A DNA stretch of 64,000 bases from Sphingopyxis italica (GCF_011926545.1 NZ_JAATIT010000001.1:467969-531968), one strand, 5' to 3'; positions 43,938 through 53,541 are shown, numbered from the stretch's first letter. Translations and numbers: made by a program. Notes: a model not told the origin generated them from the letters alone.

Positions 43938-46736
43938 TCAGAATTTTACGCGCGCGCCGATGCTATAGACCGTCTCGTCGCCGTGCAGCGCGAGGACGAC
44001 CCGCTTGTCGCCCCAATAGGTCGAGGTCTTGTTGCGCAGGATATTGGTGCCGCCGATGTCGAGCCGCAACGCGTCGGTCACGTCATAGCCGATGCTGAAA
44101 TCGAGACGGCCGGCCGGGCGGACGTAGGACAGGAACACCGGGAGATAGGGATCGTCGATCGGCCGGCTTTCGTCATAGGGCCGTACCGCGACGCCGCCCG
44201 TATTGTCGCCGTTGATATATTTGGAACGGAAGGTCCAGATCAGGCGGCCGCTCAGGCCCTTTTTGTCATAGAGGAGGCCAGCGGTATAATTATATTTGGA
44301 CACGCCGACCAGCGGCTTGCCCGCGAGTGTGTCATCGCCCTTGACCTTTGAATCCGCCAGCGTGAACGCGCCCTGCACGCCGAATCCCGACAATGCGCCC
44401 GGCAGGAAGTCGAAGAAATATTGCGCGCTGACCTCGATACCCTTCAAATCGACCGATCCGACGTTGCGCGGGGTGGAGATCAGGTAATTTTCGCCCGCGA
44501 TCTCCTCCTGCCGGTTCGACGTGACGACGCGGTCCTTGATCGACCGATAATAGCCGGTGACCGCGACATAGCCGCTGTCGAAATAATATTCGGCGGTCAG
44601 GTCGATGCTGTCCGATTTTTGCGGGCGCAGGTCGGGGTTGCCGCGCGTGCCGTTGTTGATCAGGAACACATTGCCCACAACAGTGAGCGATTCCGCCGGG
44701 TTGAGCGAGCCGAAATCGGGGCGCCGCATCGAGCGCGAATAGGTCAGGCGCGTCTGGAACGATCCCGGGAACTTCAGCCGCGCGGTCGCCGACGGCAGGA
44801 TGTCGATGTCGGACCGTTTGGCGACAATCGGGCTGAAGACATCGCTGCCCTCGACGCGCTCAAAGCCCGAAATGGTGCGGTCGGTCTTGACGACGCGCGT
44901 TCCGACTACGCCGTCGAGCGTGAGCGCACCGATCGGGATTTCATAGCTGCCTTCCATATAGGCCGCGTACGTCGCCTCGTCGGCGTTGAATTCCTTGGTC
45001 GGGTCATAAGCCGGTGCCGCAAGCGTCAGGCCGAACAGGTCGCGCAGCTCGTTGCGCCCGCGTTCGGACCGCAGATAGGCGGGGTTCACGCCCAAAAACG
45101 CCTGCCCGCCGTTGAGCCGCGGCGCGACGCCGATGACGCCGAGGAAATCGGGCGATAGCGGCAAAGAGGAAATCAGCCGCGCATTCGCTTCCGACGGCGT
45201 GCCGATATTGCCGAAACCGATCGACCCCACCGTGTTGGTCTGCCGCACCTGCTGAAACCGCGCATCGCGCTTGGCATAGCGCAGGCCGCCGCGAAGCTTG
45301 GTCAATATGCCGTCAAATTCATATTCGCTGTCGAGCCGCGCCTGGAACAGGCTGCCCTCGCGGGCCGAGAAATTCTGGTTGATCGAATTGCGCAGCGACA
45401 CATTTTCGGAACTGAGCGGGATCGACGGATCGAGGGTGAAGGACGGACCATCATTGTCGTCGAATTCGACGAAGACCGTCGGCACACGTTGGCCGACTTC
45501 GGCGTTAAAATTCTCGGTCACCGAGCGCGACGTCTGATAGGCGACATCGACCTTGAACACGCCGCGATCATGTTCGAAAATCAGGCCGCCGGCGACCATC
45601 TTGTTCCGCTGCGTCACCTCTTCGGACGAGCTGTTCTGGTTGACCACGACATTGTTGAAGCGCGCGCTCTTGAGTTCGCACATGGTCTGGACGGTCGCCG
45701 GCTGGAGCGTCACATCGCCGTCGGCGCCGGTCACGAGCTGCGGGTTGGTGCCGTTGGCGTTGACGCGCGCGTCGATGCAATAATCGCTGACCGTGATGTC
45801 CGAAATCTGCGAACCATTGGTGAACGGCTGCGGATTGAATCCGGCAAAGCCCGTCGTGCTGTTGAAATAGGTATACAGGCCGTCGGCATAGAGTTGCAGC
45901 GACGGGGTCGCCTGCCATTGCAGCGCGGCATTGGCCTGAAAGCGTTTGATGTCGCCGACATCGGGCATGTTGCGCAGCACCTGCGGCACCATGATTCCCG
46001 GCGTGCCGAGCGGCGCACCCGCGGCGTAGCGTCGTTCGCCCAGATTGGTGACGCTGCGGATATTCTTCGCCTGCGACCAGGTTACATTGACCAGCGCGCC
46101 GATCTCGCCGATCGAGGTGTCGGTCTTGGCGGCCGCCAAGGCCCCGAGCTGCGGATTGCTCGCATCGGCGATCGTCGCGTAATTCTGGCGCGCCGTCAGA
46201 ACGAAGGTCGGGTCGCGAAAGTCGAAGGGGCGGTTGAGCCGCAGGTCGAGCGCGCCGGCAACGCCGCCCTCGATCTGGTCCGCCGTCTGCGATTTGAAAG
46301 CGTCGATCCGCGCGAGGGCTTCGGCGGGCACATCCTGCAAATCGAAGCCGCGTCCGGTGGTGGTCACGACCTCGCGCCCGTTCACCGTCGTCAAAATATC
46401 GGTGAGGCCGCGGATGCGGACGGTCGACAGCTCATTGTTGCGGTCGTTCTGAACCTGAATGCCGGGGACGCGTTGCAGGGCGGCGGCGACGGTCGGGTCG
46501 GGCAGCTTGCCGATGTCGGTCGCGACGATCGAATCGACGACCTGCGTCGCGTTGCGCTTGACCTCCGCCGCGCGTTCGAGCGACTGGCGCACGCCGGTGA
46601 CGACGATATCGCCATCGGTGCTTTCCGCTTGCGGGGACGGATCCTGTGCGACGGGCGCCGCTGTATCCTGAGCAACCGCCGGCATCGAAACAAACACAGC
46701 CGTCGCCGACACAGCGCCCAACAAAGTCTTACGCAT
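43938..46736 (-). CDS. TonB-dependent receptor, oligosaccharide type (copy 2)
   Basis: A 932-residue receptor, paralogous to the one at 27807-30632. Signal peptide MRKTLLGAVSATAVFVSMPA then VAQD; TonB box IVVTGVRQSLERAAEVKRNA; plug motifs IGKLPDPTVAAALQRVPG and IRGLTDILTTVNGRE; barrel ends in IGARVKF. The two copies share the plug and the last barrel strands most strongly, while the middle, where ligand loops lie, has diverged, suggesting different oligosaccharides. The ATG at 46736 has GGGAGAGAG upstream. It is followed by a GH43 gene in the same operon. Operator site 5 lies 65 bases before the start. Confidence 0.93.
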   Translation of the reverse strand: MRKTLLGAVSATAVFVSMPAVAQDTAAPVAQDPSPQAESTDGDIVVTGVRQSLERAAEVKRNATQVVDSIVATDIGKLPDPTVAAALQRVPGIQVQNDRNNELSTVRIRGLTDILTTVNGREVVTTTGRGFDLQDVPAEALARIDAFKSQTADQIEGGVAGALDLRLNRPFDFRDPTFVLTARQNYATIADASNPQLGALAAAKTDTSIGEIGALVNVTWSQAKNIRSVTNLGERRYAAGAPLGTPGIMVPQVLRNMPDVGDIKRFQANAALQWQATPSLQLYADGLYTYFNSTTGFAGFNPQPFTNGSQISDITVSDYCIDARVNANGTNPQLVTGADGDVTLQPATVQTMCELKSARFNNVVVNQNSSSEEVTQRNKMVAGGLIFEHDRGVFKVDVAYQTSRSVTENFNAEVGQRVPTVFVEFDDNDGPSFTLDPSIPLSSENVSLRNSINQNFSAREGSLFQARLDSEYEFDGILTKLRGGLRYAKRDARFQQVRQTNTVGSIGFGNIGTPSEANARLISSLPLSPDFLGVIGVAPRLNGGQAFLGVNPAYLRSERGRNELRDLFGLTLAAPAYDPTKEFNADEATYAAYMEGSYEIPIGALTLDGVVGTRVVKTDRTISGFERVEGSDVFSPIVAKRSDIDILPSATARLKFPGSFQTRLTYSRSMRRPDFGSLNPAESLTVVGNVFLINNGTRGNPDLRPQKSDSIDLTAEYYFDSGYVAVTGYYRSIKDRVVTSNRQEEIAGENYLISTPRNVGSVDLKGIEVSAQYFFDFLPGALSGFGVQGAFTLADSKVKGDDTLAGKPLVGVSKYNYTAGLLYDKKGLSGRLIWTFRSKYINGDNTGGVAVRPYDESRPIDDPYLPVFLSYVRPAGRLDFSIGYDVTDALRLDIGGTNILRNKTSTYWGDKRVVLALHGDETVYSIGARVKF

Positions 46737-46800
46737 AACTCTCTCCCTGTTCGACGCGTTTCGCGCGTTCGTCACCAACCTCCGATCTCGGAGCGATTCT

Positions 46801-46813
46801 TAGACGATAAATA
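46801..46813 (+). promoter_or_regulatory. Locus operator site 5
   Basis: TAGACGATAAATA, 65 bases upstream of the TonB receptor start at 46736, in the gap downstream of the sulfatase terminator. Confidence 0.5.
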
Positions 46814-46867
46814 ATATAAAACGGAGAATAGGGCAATGCGCGGATAGCGACATGCGGCCACAATCGA

Positions 46868-46903
46868 CAAAAAAAAATGCGCCGGAGTCAGGCTCCGGCG
46901 CAT
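46868..46903 (-). terminator. Rho-independent terminator of the symporter-dgoKA-sulfatase operon
   Basis: On the minus strand ATGCGCCGGAG, loop CCTGA, CTCCGGCGCAT, then a run of T (46869-46876). It lies 33 bases after the sulfatase stop and insulates the receptor promoter. Confidence 0.85.
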
Positions 46904-46935
46904 CATCATCTTGTCGGATGGATCGGTAATGGTCC

Positions 46936-48357
46936 TCAGTCGCTCTCGCCGCTCATCGGGCCGCGTTCGAAACGGGGCTTCACGGGCACCGCCCCGCTAT
47001 CGCCCTGCGCCTTGCGCCAAGCGGCGAGGCGGCTGCGAAGCTCCGACAATGGCTTGGCATAACGCGGATCGCTCGCGAGATTCACCTTCTCGTCGGGGTC
47101 CGCCTGCAGGTCATAGAGTTCCTCGGCGGGGCGCTTGTAATAGCTGTCGACGATCGCCTTGGCAGCGGGATCTTTGTCCGTCGCCTCGCGCCACGAAGGG
47201 AAATAGGCGCCCGAGTCGGTGCGCATCACCTTCAGGTCGATGTGCGTCGTATAGGTCCAGTCGGGATGGAGATTCTCGATATATTTCCAGCGGTCGGTGC
47301 GAATGCTGCGCATCGGATAGACATTGACCCGGCCGTCATTGTTGTGGGTGGTGAAGATTTCCTTCCGCCCCCCGGCCGCCTTGCCGACCCCCAGCAGACC
47401 GGCAAAGGAAAGCCCGTCGATGCCGTCGGGCGTTTCACCGCCGGCAAGCTCGACCAGCGTCGGCAGGACATCGACCCAGCTGACCATCGCATCGGTGCGG
47501 GTTCCCGCCTTTACATGGCCGTTCCAGCGCACGACCATCGGCACGCGGGTGCCGGTGTCATAGAGGTTCCACTTGCCGAACGGCCATTGGGTGCCATGGT
47601 CGGTCGAATAGAGGACGAAAGTGTCCTTCCCCAGCACCGCATCGACGGCGTCCATCGTCGAAGCAAGGTCCTGATCCATGCGCGTCACCGCGGCATAGAA
47701 ACGCGCGCGCGCATCGCGGGTGATCGGCGTATCGACCGTCTTCGGCGGCAGCTTCATCGCGGCGGGATCATAACCCTCGGTCGTCCGGGGCCACGGCACA
47801 TGCGGCCAGTTGGAGCCGACGAACAGCGCCAGCGGGCGCTTGTCCTTGCGCGCCTTCAGCCATTCGGCGGCGGCCGGAATGCCCTTGTGATCGTGGAATG
47901 TGTCGTTCGCATAATAGTCAAACCCGTAAGTGCCCGTGTGCTGGTAATGCGCGACCTTGCCGAAGGCGACGACCTCATAACCCTGTTCCTGCAGATAGGA
48001 GGGTAGTTTGCGGATCGCCGCGTTGGCGCGGTCATGGTTCGCTTCCGCCCCGTTGCGCGCGGGCATCATCCCGGTGAGCAGCGCGGCGCGGCTCGGCGCG
48101 CACGCGGGCGAAGCGACGAAAGCACGGTCGAACGACAGGCCTTCGGCAGCGAGGCGCTGCAAAGCGGGAGTGCGGACATTGCCGTCGCCGCCGAGCGGCA
48201 CGTCGGCATAGCTCAGGTCATCGGCCAGGAAGATCACGATATTGGGCTTCGCCGGCGACTTGGCGGCGCCCCGCGCATAGCCGGGCATGGCAGAAGCGAA
48301 GGAAAAGGCGAGGATGCTCGACGCGAGCACCAAGTTGCGCCGGTTGAATTCAGGCAT
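46936..48357 (-). CDS. Sulfatase, S1 family (CAPSR), in galactose operon
   Basis: A 473-residue sulfatase. The leader MPEFNRRNLVLASSILAFSF has a twin-arginine-like pattern and cleavage near GYARG. ADDLSYADVPLGGDG gives metal ligands and Cys86 lies in SPACAPSRAALLTG; YSTDHGTQWPFGKWNLYDTG closes the active site. It resembles the heparan N-sulfatase/iduronate-type branch more than the arylsulfatase-like set. It starts 26 bases after the KDPGal aldolase gene and so belongs to the symporter-dgoK-dgoA operon, tying desulfation directly to galactose use. A terminator follows at once. Confidence 0.91.
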   Translation of the reverse strand: MPEFNRRNLVLASSILAFSFASAMPGYARGAAKSPAKPNIVIFLADDLSYADVPLGGDGNVRTPALQRLAAEGLSFDRAFVASPACAPSRAALLTGMMPARNGAEANHDRANAAIRKLPSYLQEQGYEVVAFGKVAHYQHTGTYGFDYYANDTFHDHKGIPAAAEWLKARKDKRPLALFVGSNWPHVPWPRTTEGYDPAAMKLPPKTVDTPITRDARARFYAAVTRMDQDLASTMDAVDAVLGKDTFVLYSTDHGTQWPFGKWNLYDTGTRVPMVVRWNGHVKAGTRTDAMVSWVDVLPTLVELAGGETPDGIDGLSFAGLLGVGKAAGGRKEIFTTHNNDGRVNVYPMRSIRTDRWKYIENLHPDWTYTTHIDLKVMRTDSGAYFPSWREATDKDPAAKAIVDSYYKRPAEELYDLQADPDEKVNLASDPRYAKPLSELRSRLAAWRKAQGDSGAVPVKPRFERGPMSGESD

Positions 48358-48383
48358 GGGTTGTCTCCCGGATTATGAAGTTT

Positions 48384-49013
48384 TTATCGGCCGAGTGCCG
48401 CGATGAAGGCGCGCGCGCGGTCGCCGACCTCGCTCGCCGCCATGCCCGGCTTGTAGAGCGCCGACCCGAGACCGAAGCCCGCCGCGCCCGCCGCAAGCCA
48501 TGGCGCCATATTGTCGGGCGCGATGCCGCCGACGGGCAGCAATCGCGTTCCCCCCGGAACCACCGCGCCCAGTGCCTTGAGCACCGCCGGACTGGCGGCC
48601 TCCGCCGGAAAGAGCTTCAGCGCCGACGCGCCCGCCGCCAGCGCGGCGAAAGCCTCGCTCGGCGTCGCGAAGCCCGGCAGCGACACGAGGCCCGCGCCGG
48701 CCGTCGCGGCGACGACCTCGACATTGGTGTTGGGCGAAATGATCATCGTGCCGCCGACGTCGGCGACGGCGACGACATCGGCAGTCGCCAGCACCGTGCC
48801 GGCACCGACGACCGCGCGTCCCTTCAACCGCCTGGCAAGGCGGCCGATGCTGTCCAGCGGGTCCGGCGAGTTCAGCGGGACTTCGATCAGCGTAAAGCCC
48901 GCCTCGACCAGTGCGTCGCCGATCGCCTCGACCTCGTCCGGCTTCACGCCGCGCAGGATCGCGATCAGCGGACAGCGCGCGAAGGCGGCGTCGAAGGCGG
49001 CAACATGGGTCAT
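48384..49013 (-). CDS. dgoA: 2-dehydro-3-deoxy-6-phosphogalactonate aldolase
   Basis: A 209-residue class I aldolase of the KDPG/KDPGal family that splits 2-dehydro-3-deoxy-6-phosphogalactonate into pyruvate and glyceraldehyde 3-phosphate. The catalytic Glu44 is in LIEVPLNSP and the Schiff-base Lys133 in ALKLFPAEAASP; IAILRGV and GAGTV are family motifs. LNSP after the Glu and the adjoining KDGal kinase favour the galactonate rather than the gluconate enzyme. It overlaps the dgoK stop by four bases and completes the De Ley-Doudoroff route in the cytoplasm. Confidence 0.92.
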   Translation of the reverse strand: MTHVAAFDAAFARCPLIAILRGVKPDEVEAIGDALVEAGFTLIEVPLNSPDPLDSIGRLARRLKGRAVVGAGTVLATADVVAVADVGGTMIISPNTNVEVVAATAGAGLVSLPGFATPSEAFAALAAGASALKLFPAEAASPAVLKALGAVVPGGTRLLPVGGIAPDNMAPWLAAGAAGFGLGSALYKPGMAASEVGDRARAFIAALGR

Positions 49014-49882
49014 AGGGCTTTGTCTCCGATGGCAAGGACGCCGCGCGCAAAGGCGCTGTGGCTGTCGACGATCACCGGCTCGCGGCCGGTCGCCGCGACG
49101 GCAGCGGCGTAAAGATTGCCGAGCCCGGGGTCGGCGAGAATATGGATCTGTTCGAATGCGCAATCGTCCATGCGCGCGGCAACGTCGGCGCCGATCAGCA
49201 CCCCGCTCGCAAAGGACGCCGCGTCGGCATCGCCGCGAACGCCGAGCACCGATGCCGCGCGGATGCCAAACAGCGACGCCGCGAGATCACGCCGCGCGCC
49301 TTCGGCGAGCCCTTCGCGAAACGCGTCGCCATCCGTAACCTCGGCGGTCAGCGCCCGCGCGAGCAGACTGTGCCCGCGGAGCAGCGCGAACAGCTCGCCG
49401 GTCATCGCGGTGGTGAAGCCGCCAATCCGCCCGTCCTTCATCGTCGCCCATTTGCAATGGGTTCCGGGCTGAGCGAGCAGCGCGTCGGACGGCACCATCC
49501 AGCCCGCGACCGCGCCGAGCAATTGCACTTCCTCGCCGCGCATCACGTCGGCGCGTCCGCCGGCGGAACAGGAAACGCCCGGCACGATCGCGGTGCGGTC
49601 ATCGATCCAGTCGAGCCCAGCCACCAGTTCGTCGATCCCCGCCGGCACCGCAACATAGGGCACGACGCGCCAGCCGACGGTCGAGCCGACCATGCCCGCG
49701 AGCAGCATCGGCAGATCGCCGAAGCGTTCGCGGATCGCCGCAACCTCGCCCGCGAAGTCGGTAACCGACGCGGCCCCGCGATCGTCGCGCTCGGTATGCA
49801 CGACCGCGCCGTCCTCGAACCGGAACACGCGCCGGTTGGTCGTGCCCCAGTCGACGGCGAGAAAGGCGGACGGCGCGCTCAC
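49010..49882 (-). CDS. dgoK: 2-dehydro-3-deoxygalactonokinase
   Basis: A 290-residue sugar-acid kinase of the ASKHA fold. Phosphate-binding motif FLAVDWGTTNRRVFRF is at the N-terminus, followed by MVGSTVGWRVVPYV, RGEEVQLLGAV, QPGTHCKWATMKDGRI and TGELFALLRGHSLL, which are characteristic of DgoK. It phosphorylates 2-dehydro-3-deoxygalactonate at C6. GTG 49882 overlaps the symporter stop (GTGA); the adjacent in-frame GTG at 49885 is equally possible. Its stop overlaps dgoA. Confidence 0.92.
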   Translation of the reverse strand: MSAPSAFLAVDWGTTNRRVFRFEDGAVVHTERDDRGAASVTDFAGEVAAIRERFGDLPMLLAGMVGSTVGWRVVPYVAVPAGIDELVAGLDWIDDRTAIVPGVSCSAGGRADVMRGEEVQLLGAVAGWMVPSDALLAQPGTHCKWATMKDGRIGGFTTAMTGELFALLRGHSLLARALTAEVTDGDAFREGLAEGARRDLAASLFGIRAASVLGVRGDADAASFASGVLIGADVAARMDDCAFEQIHILADPGLGNLYAAAVAATGREPVIVDSHSAFARGVLAIGDKAL

Positions 49883-51513
49883 CACCAGGTCGCGTAGAGC
49901 GCGATGAGGATCAGGATCACCAGCACGCCCGCGATATTGAAGCCCTTGGTCGTAGCGAAGGAGACGCCTTGCATGACGATCCGGTTGCTGTCGGCGCGCG
50001 CGGGGCGCGCGAGCGACACGATCACCGCCAACGCGAGGCTGGCGAAGAAGACGATGAGCATGCGATCCATGAAAGGCACGGCGTTGAGCGCGGCGATCCC
50101 GCCCCATTCGGCAGGGAACCAGAAAATGAGGCTGAACACCACCGAGGCGACGGCGCCGACCAGCGCTCCCGCTTCGGTCGCGCGGGGCCAGAACAGACCG
50201 AGCAGGAAGATGACGGTGATGCCCGGCGTTACGAAACCGGAGAATTCCTGGATATACTGGAATGCCTGGTCGAGGCTGCCAAGCAACGGGCGCGCGGTAA
50301 AGATCGCGAGAAGCGTTGCAACAACGGCGGTGATCCGACCCACGAATACCAGCTGGCGTTCGTGTGCGCTGGTGAGGTCAGCGTCCTGCCCGGCCTCTTG
50401 CGCCCGCGACTGCACCCCTTTCATCTTGGCATAGAGATCGAGCGTGAAGATGGTGGCGACCGAATTGATCTTGGACGCGGTCGAGGCGATGATCGCCGCC
50501 ACCAATGCTGCGAAGACGAGGCCGAGCAGGCCGACCGGCAGCAGTCCCATCATCGTCGGATAGGCCTGATCGGGCTTTGCCAGATCGGGCGCGAGAAGCA
50601 CCGCCGCGATCCCCGGAAGAACGATGATCACGGGCATCAGCAGCTTGAGGAACGCGGCGAACACCACGCCCTTTTGCGCCTCGCCAAGGTTCTTGGCCGC
50701 CAGCGCGCGCTGGATGATATATTGGTTGAACCCCCAATAGCTGAGGTTGGCGATCCACATGCCGCCGATCAGCACCGAAAGCCCCGGCAAATCCTTGTAA
50801 AAAGGATTGTCCTGCGAGAGGATCATGTCGAACTTCTCGGGCAATTCGGTGGTCAGGCGGGCAAAGCCGCCGAGCACGCCTGCATCGCCGCCGATCTGAC
50901 TGAGCGTGAGATAAGAGATGACGAGGCCGCCGAACACGAGCAGCGTCACCTGGACGATATCGGTCAGCGCCACGGCCTTAAGCCCGCCCCGAAGCTGATA
51001 GACTAGTGCAAAGGCACCCAGGCCGAACAAGGCGATGTCTTGGTCCACCCCAGCCACTTGGGTCACCGCGATCGAGCCCAGCCAGAGGATCGACGTCAGG
51101 TTGACGAAAATATAGAGCGCCAGCCAGAACACAGCCATCACGGTGCGGATCGTCGGTCCGAACCGCTGTTCCAGGAACTGCGGCATGGTGTAGATTTCAT
51201 TTTTCAGGAAGATCGGCAGGAACCATTTGCCGACGATCAACAGCGTCAGCGCCGCCATCCATTCGTAGGAAGCGATCGCAAGCCCGATCGCGTAGCCCGA
51301 TCCGGACATGCCGACGATCTGCTCCGCCGAAATGTTCGCGGCGATCAATGATGCGCCGATCGCCCACCAGGGGAGCGATTTTGAGGCGAGGAAATAGTCC
51401 GACGAGTCTTTCGCATGGCCCGCTTTTTCGCGGCTGACCCATTGCGCGAGGCCGAAAATGCCGATGGCATATATGACGATGACGATGATATCGATTTGCG
51501 ACAGGCCCGACAT
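49879..51513 (-). CDS. Sodium:solute symporter, SGLT-like sugar transporter
   Basis: A 544-residue inner-membrane symporter of the SSS family with about fourteen helices. GASLIAANISAEQIVGMSGSGY is near the sodium-site region of helix 1, and YWGFNQYIIQRALAAKN is the family signature. Its layout is like the Vibrio sodium/galactose carrier. It heads an operon with dgoK, dgoA and a sulfatase, so galactose or a desulfated galactoside is the likely cargo. GGGGAGAG precedes the ATG at 51513; an upstream in-frame ATG is less well placed. Operator site 6 is 33 bases upstream. Confidence 0.92.
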   Translation of the reverse strand: MSGLSQIDIIVIVIYAIGIFGLAQWVSREKAGHAKDSSDYFLASKSLPWWAIGASLIAANISAEQIVGMSGSGYAIGLAIASYEWMAALTLLIVGKWFLPIFLKNEIYTMPQFLEQRFGPTIRTVMAVFWLALYIFVNLTSILWLGSIAVTQVAGVDQDIALFGLGAFALVYQLRGGLKAVALTDIVQVTLLVFGGLVISYLTLSQIGGDAGVLGGFARLTTELPEKFDMILSQDNPFYKDLPGLSVLIGGMWIANLSYWGFNQYIIQRALAAKNLGEAQKGVVFAAFLKLLMPVIIVLPGIAAVLLAPDLAKPDQAYPTMMGLLPVGLLGLVFAALVAAIIASTASKINSVATIFTLDLYAKMKGVQSRAQEAGQDADLTSAHERQLVFVGRITAVVATLLAIFTARPLLGSLDQAFQYIQEFSGFVTPGITVIFLLGLFWPRATEAGALVGAVASVVFSLIFWFPAEWGGIAALNAVPFMDRMLIVFFASLALAVIVSLARPARADSNRIVMQGVSFATTKGFNIAGVLVILILIALYATWW

Positions 51514-51545
51514 CGGACTCTCCCCTTGGCTGTTCGTTGAAATCA

Positions 51546-51558
51546 CATTTATCTGATT
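51546..51558 (-). promoter_or_regulatory. Locus operator site 6
   Basis: On the minus strand AATCAGATAAATG. It lies 33 bases upstream of the symporter start and 72 bases before the GntR start at 51631, in a divergent promoter. Confidence 0.55.
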
Positions 51559-51630
51559 TAAACGGCTTGTCTAGCTTCCTGTGCGGAATCGGTGATAAGG
51601 CCGGTCAAAATATAGTGTGTGGAGACGAAC

Positions 51631-52380
51631 GTGGCGAACATGTCGGGATTGGGAATTGAGGATACGGGGCCGCAGCTTGGACGCAATCTGACTTATGGCA
51701 TGCTCGACGCGATCGGGCGCGCGATCGTCGTCGGCGATTACGACGGCGCGACCTTTCCGACCGAAGCCGAACTCGCCAAGCAGCATGGCGTCAGCCGCTC
51801 GGTGACGCGTGAAGCGGTGAAGATGCTGACCGCGAAGGGGCTGCTCAGCGCGCGTCCCCGCCAGGGCACGACCGTCCAGCCGACCACCTCCTGGAACCTC
51901 TTCGACACCGACGTCCTGCGCTGGCTGCTCGAGCGGCAATTCTCGATCGACCTGCTGCGGCAGTTCAACGAGCTCCGCGTCGCGATCGAACCCGAAGCGG
52001 CGGCGCTCGCCGCGCGCGTCGCGACGGTCGATGATATCGAACGGGTGAACGCGGGCCTCAAACGGATGGAACGCGCCGAACGCGGCGACGACGATGCACT
52101 GGAAAGCGACATCGCCTTTCACGTCGCCGTTCTGCGCGCGTCACGAAACCCGTTCTACGCCCAGTTCCGCGACGTCGTCAGCACCGCGCTGCGGACCTCG
52201 ATCCGTTTCACCAACCGCGTCAAGGGTCGTACCGCCAATGTCGCCGACCACGCCGCGGTGCGCGATGCGATCGCGGGCGGCAATCCCGAGAAGGCGCGCA
52301 AGGCGATGCGCGCGCTGATCAGCGATGTGCTCGAATTGATCGACACCGCCAAGCCCGATGGCGCCGCCGCCGGGCGGTGA
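51631..52380 (+). CDS. GntR-family regulator with FCD ligand domain (copy 2)
   Basis: A 249-residue paralog of the regulator at 37821-38552. The DNA-binding helix is nearly identical (FPTEAELAKQHGVSRSVTRE, LTAKGLLSARPRQGT), as is VLRWLLERQFSIDLLRQFNE, while the ligand domain differs more and the C-terminus is longer. Both probably bind the same operator class but may answer to different inducers. GGAG at 51621-51624 points to GTG 51631 as start; GTG 51619 and ATG 51640 are alternatives. It is divergent from the galactose symporter operon and convergent with galM. Confidence 0.88.
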   Translation: MANMSGLGIEDTGPQLGRNLTYGMLDAIGRAIVVGDYDGATFPTEAELAKQHGVSRSVTREAVKMLTAKGLLSARPRQGTTVQPTTSWNLFDTDVLRWLLERQFSIDLLRQFNELRVAIEPEAAALAARVATVDDIERVNAGLKRMERAERGDDDALESDIAFHVAVLRASRNPFYAQFRDVVSTALRTSIRFTNRVKGRTANVADHAAVRDAIAGGNPEKARKAMRALISDVLELIDTAKPDGAAAGR

Positions 52381-52395
52381 CGGCGCCGGTCCGGC

Positions 52396-53541
52396 CTATC
52401 GCTTCGCCTTCGCCCTCGTCGTGAAGCGATAGGTCATCACATTGCGATAGGTTTCGCCGGGGGCGAGGCGCGCGTTCGGAAAGTTCTTCTGGTTCGGCGC
52501 GTCGGGGAAAATCTGCGGCTCCATGACCAGCGCATCACCCATGCGATAGATTTTCTTGCTCTTGCCATGGCTCGTCGCGTCGAAGAAATTGCCCGAATAC
52601 ATCTGCAAGCCCGGCTGGTTCGACCAGAGTTCGAATCCGCGCCCCGAGGCCGGATCCTCGACCCGCGCCATCAGATGCTGGTCGGCGGTGACCTTGCGGC
52701 CGATCACCCAATTATGGTCATAGCCGCGGCCGAAGACGATCTGTTCGTCGCTGGCATCGCGGACGCGCTCTCCAATGACGGTCGGCTTGCGGAAATCGAA
52801 CACCGTGCCGGCGACCGGGCGATATTCGCCGGTCGGAATCGCGCCCGAATCGGTCGGGAGATAATGGTCCGCCGGGATCGTGACGACATGCCCCATCGCG
52901 CCGTTCGCCGAGCCTTCGCCCGACAGGTTCCAATAGGCATGGTTGGTGATGTTCGCGATCGTCGGCCGGTCGGTGGTCGCGATATATTCGATCCTAAGGT
53001 CGTTCTTCTCGTCGAGCGAATAGATCGCATCGACGGTCATCGTCCCCGGATAACCCTGATCGCCGTCGGGGCTGACATAGCGCAGCGTGACCGACGCCGT
53101 CGGCCCGCTCTTGACCGAAGTCACCTCCCACAAGACCTTGTCGAAGCCAAGCGTGCCGCCGTGCAGCGCGTTGGCGCCATTGTTGATCGGCGTCTGCCAC
53201 GTCTTGCCGTCGAGCTTGAAGCGCCCGCCCGCGAGCCGATTGGCGAAGCGGCCGACGGTCGAGCCAAAATATTGCGGAACCTCGATATAATCGGAGAGAT
53301 CGTCGTAACCGAGCGCGACATCGGCCTTCTTGCCGTCGCGATCGGGCATCACCACCGATTGCAGCGTCGCGCCGAGCGCAATGACCTTTGCCGAAATGCC
53401 GTTGGCGTTGGTCAGCGTCACCGCCGGCACGCCACGCCCGTCGGGCATCTTGCCAAAGGTCGATTGCGATGCCTCCGCGCCTATCGCGGGCGTTGCCGCG
53501 ACCAAGGCCGCCGCGGCGGCTCCCCAAGCCAGTTTCGTCAT
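52396..53541 (-). CDS. galM: Aldose 1-epimerase (galactose mutarotase), secreted
   Basis: A 381-residue mutarotase that interconverts alpha- and beta-galactose. A signal peptide (MTKLAWGAAAAALVAATPAI, cleaved near GAEA) places it in the periplasm. Family motifs are seen: TVGRFANRLAGGRFKLDG, NALHGGTLGFDKVLW, ITNHAYWNLSGEG with the catalytic His, and a late LVMEPQIFPDAPNQ with the catalytic Glu region. The ATG at 53541 lies eight bases after GAGGAG. It is the third gene of the dehydratase-lactonase-mutarotase operon, 13 bases after the lactonase. It would supply the anomer used by the dehydrogenase or symporter. Confidence 0.92.
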   Translation of the reverse strand: MTKLAWGAAAAALVAATPAIGAEASQSTFGKMPDGRGVPAVTLTNANGISAKVIALGATLQSVVMPDRDGKKADVALGYDDLSDYIEVPQYFGSTVGRFANRLAGGRFKLDGKTWQTPINNGANALHGGTLGFDKVLWEVTSVKSGPTASVTLRYVSPDGDQGYPGTMTVDAIYSLDEKNDLRIEYIATTDRPTIANITNHAYWNLSGEGSANGAMGHVVTIPADHYLPTDSGAIPTGEYRPVAGTVFDFRKPTVIGERVRDASDEQIVFGRGYDHNWVIGRKVTADQHLMARVEDPASGRGFELWSNQPGLQMYSGNFFDATSHGKSKKIYRMGDALVMEPQIFPDAPNQKNFPNARLAPGETYRNVMTYRFTTRAKAKR

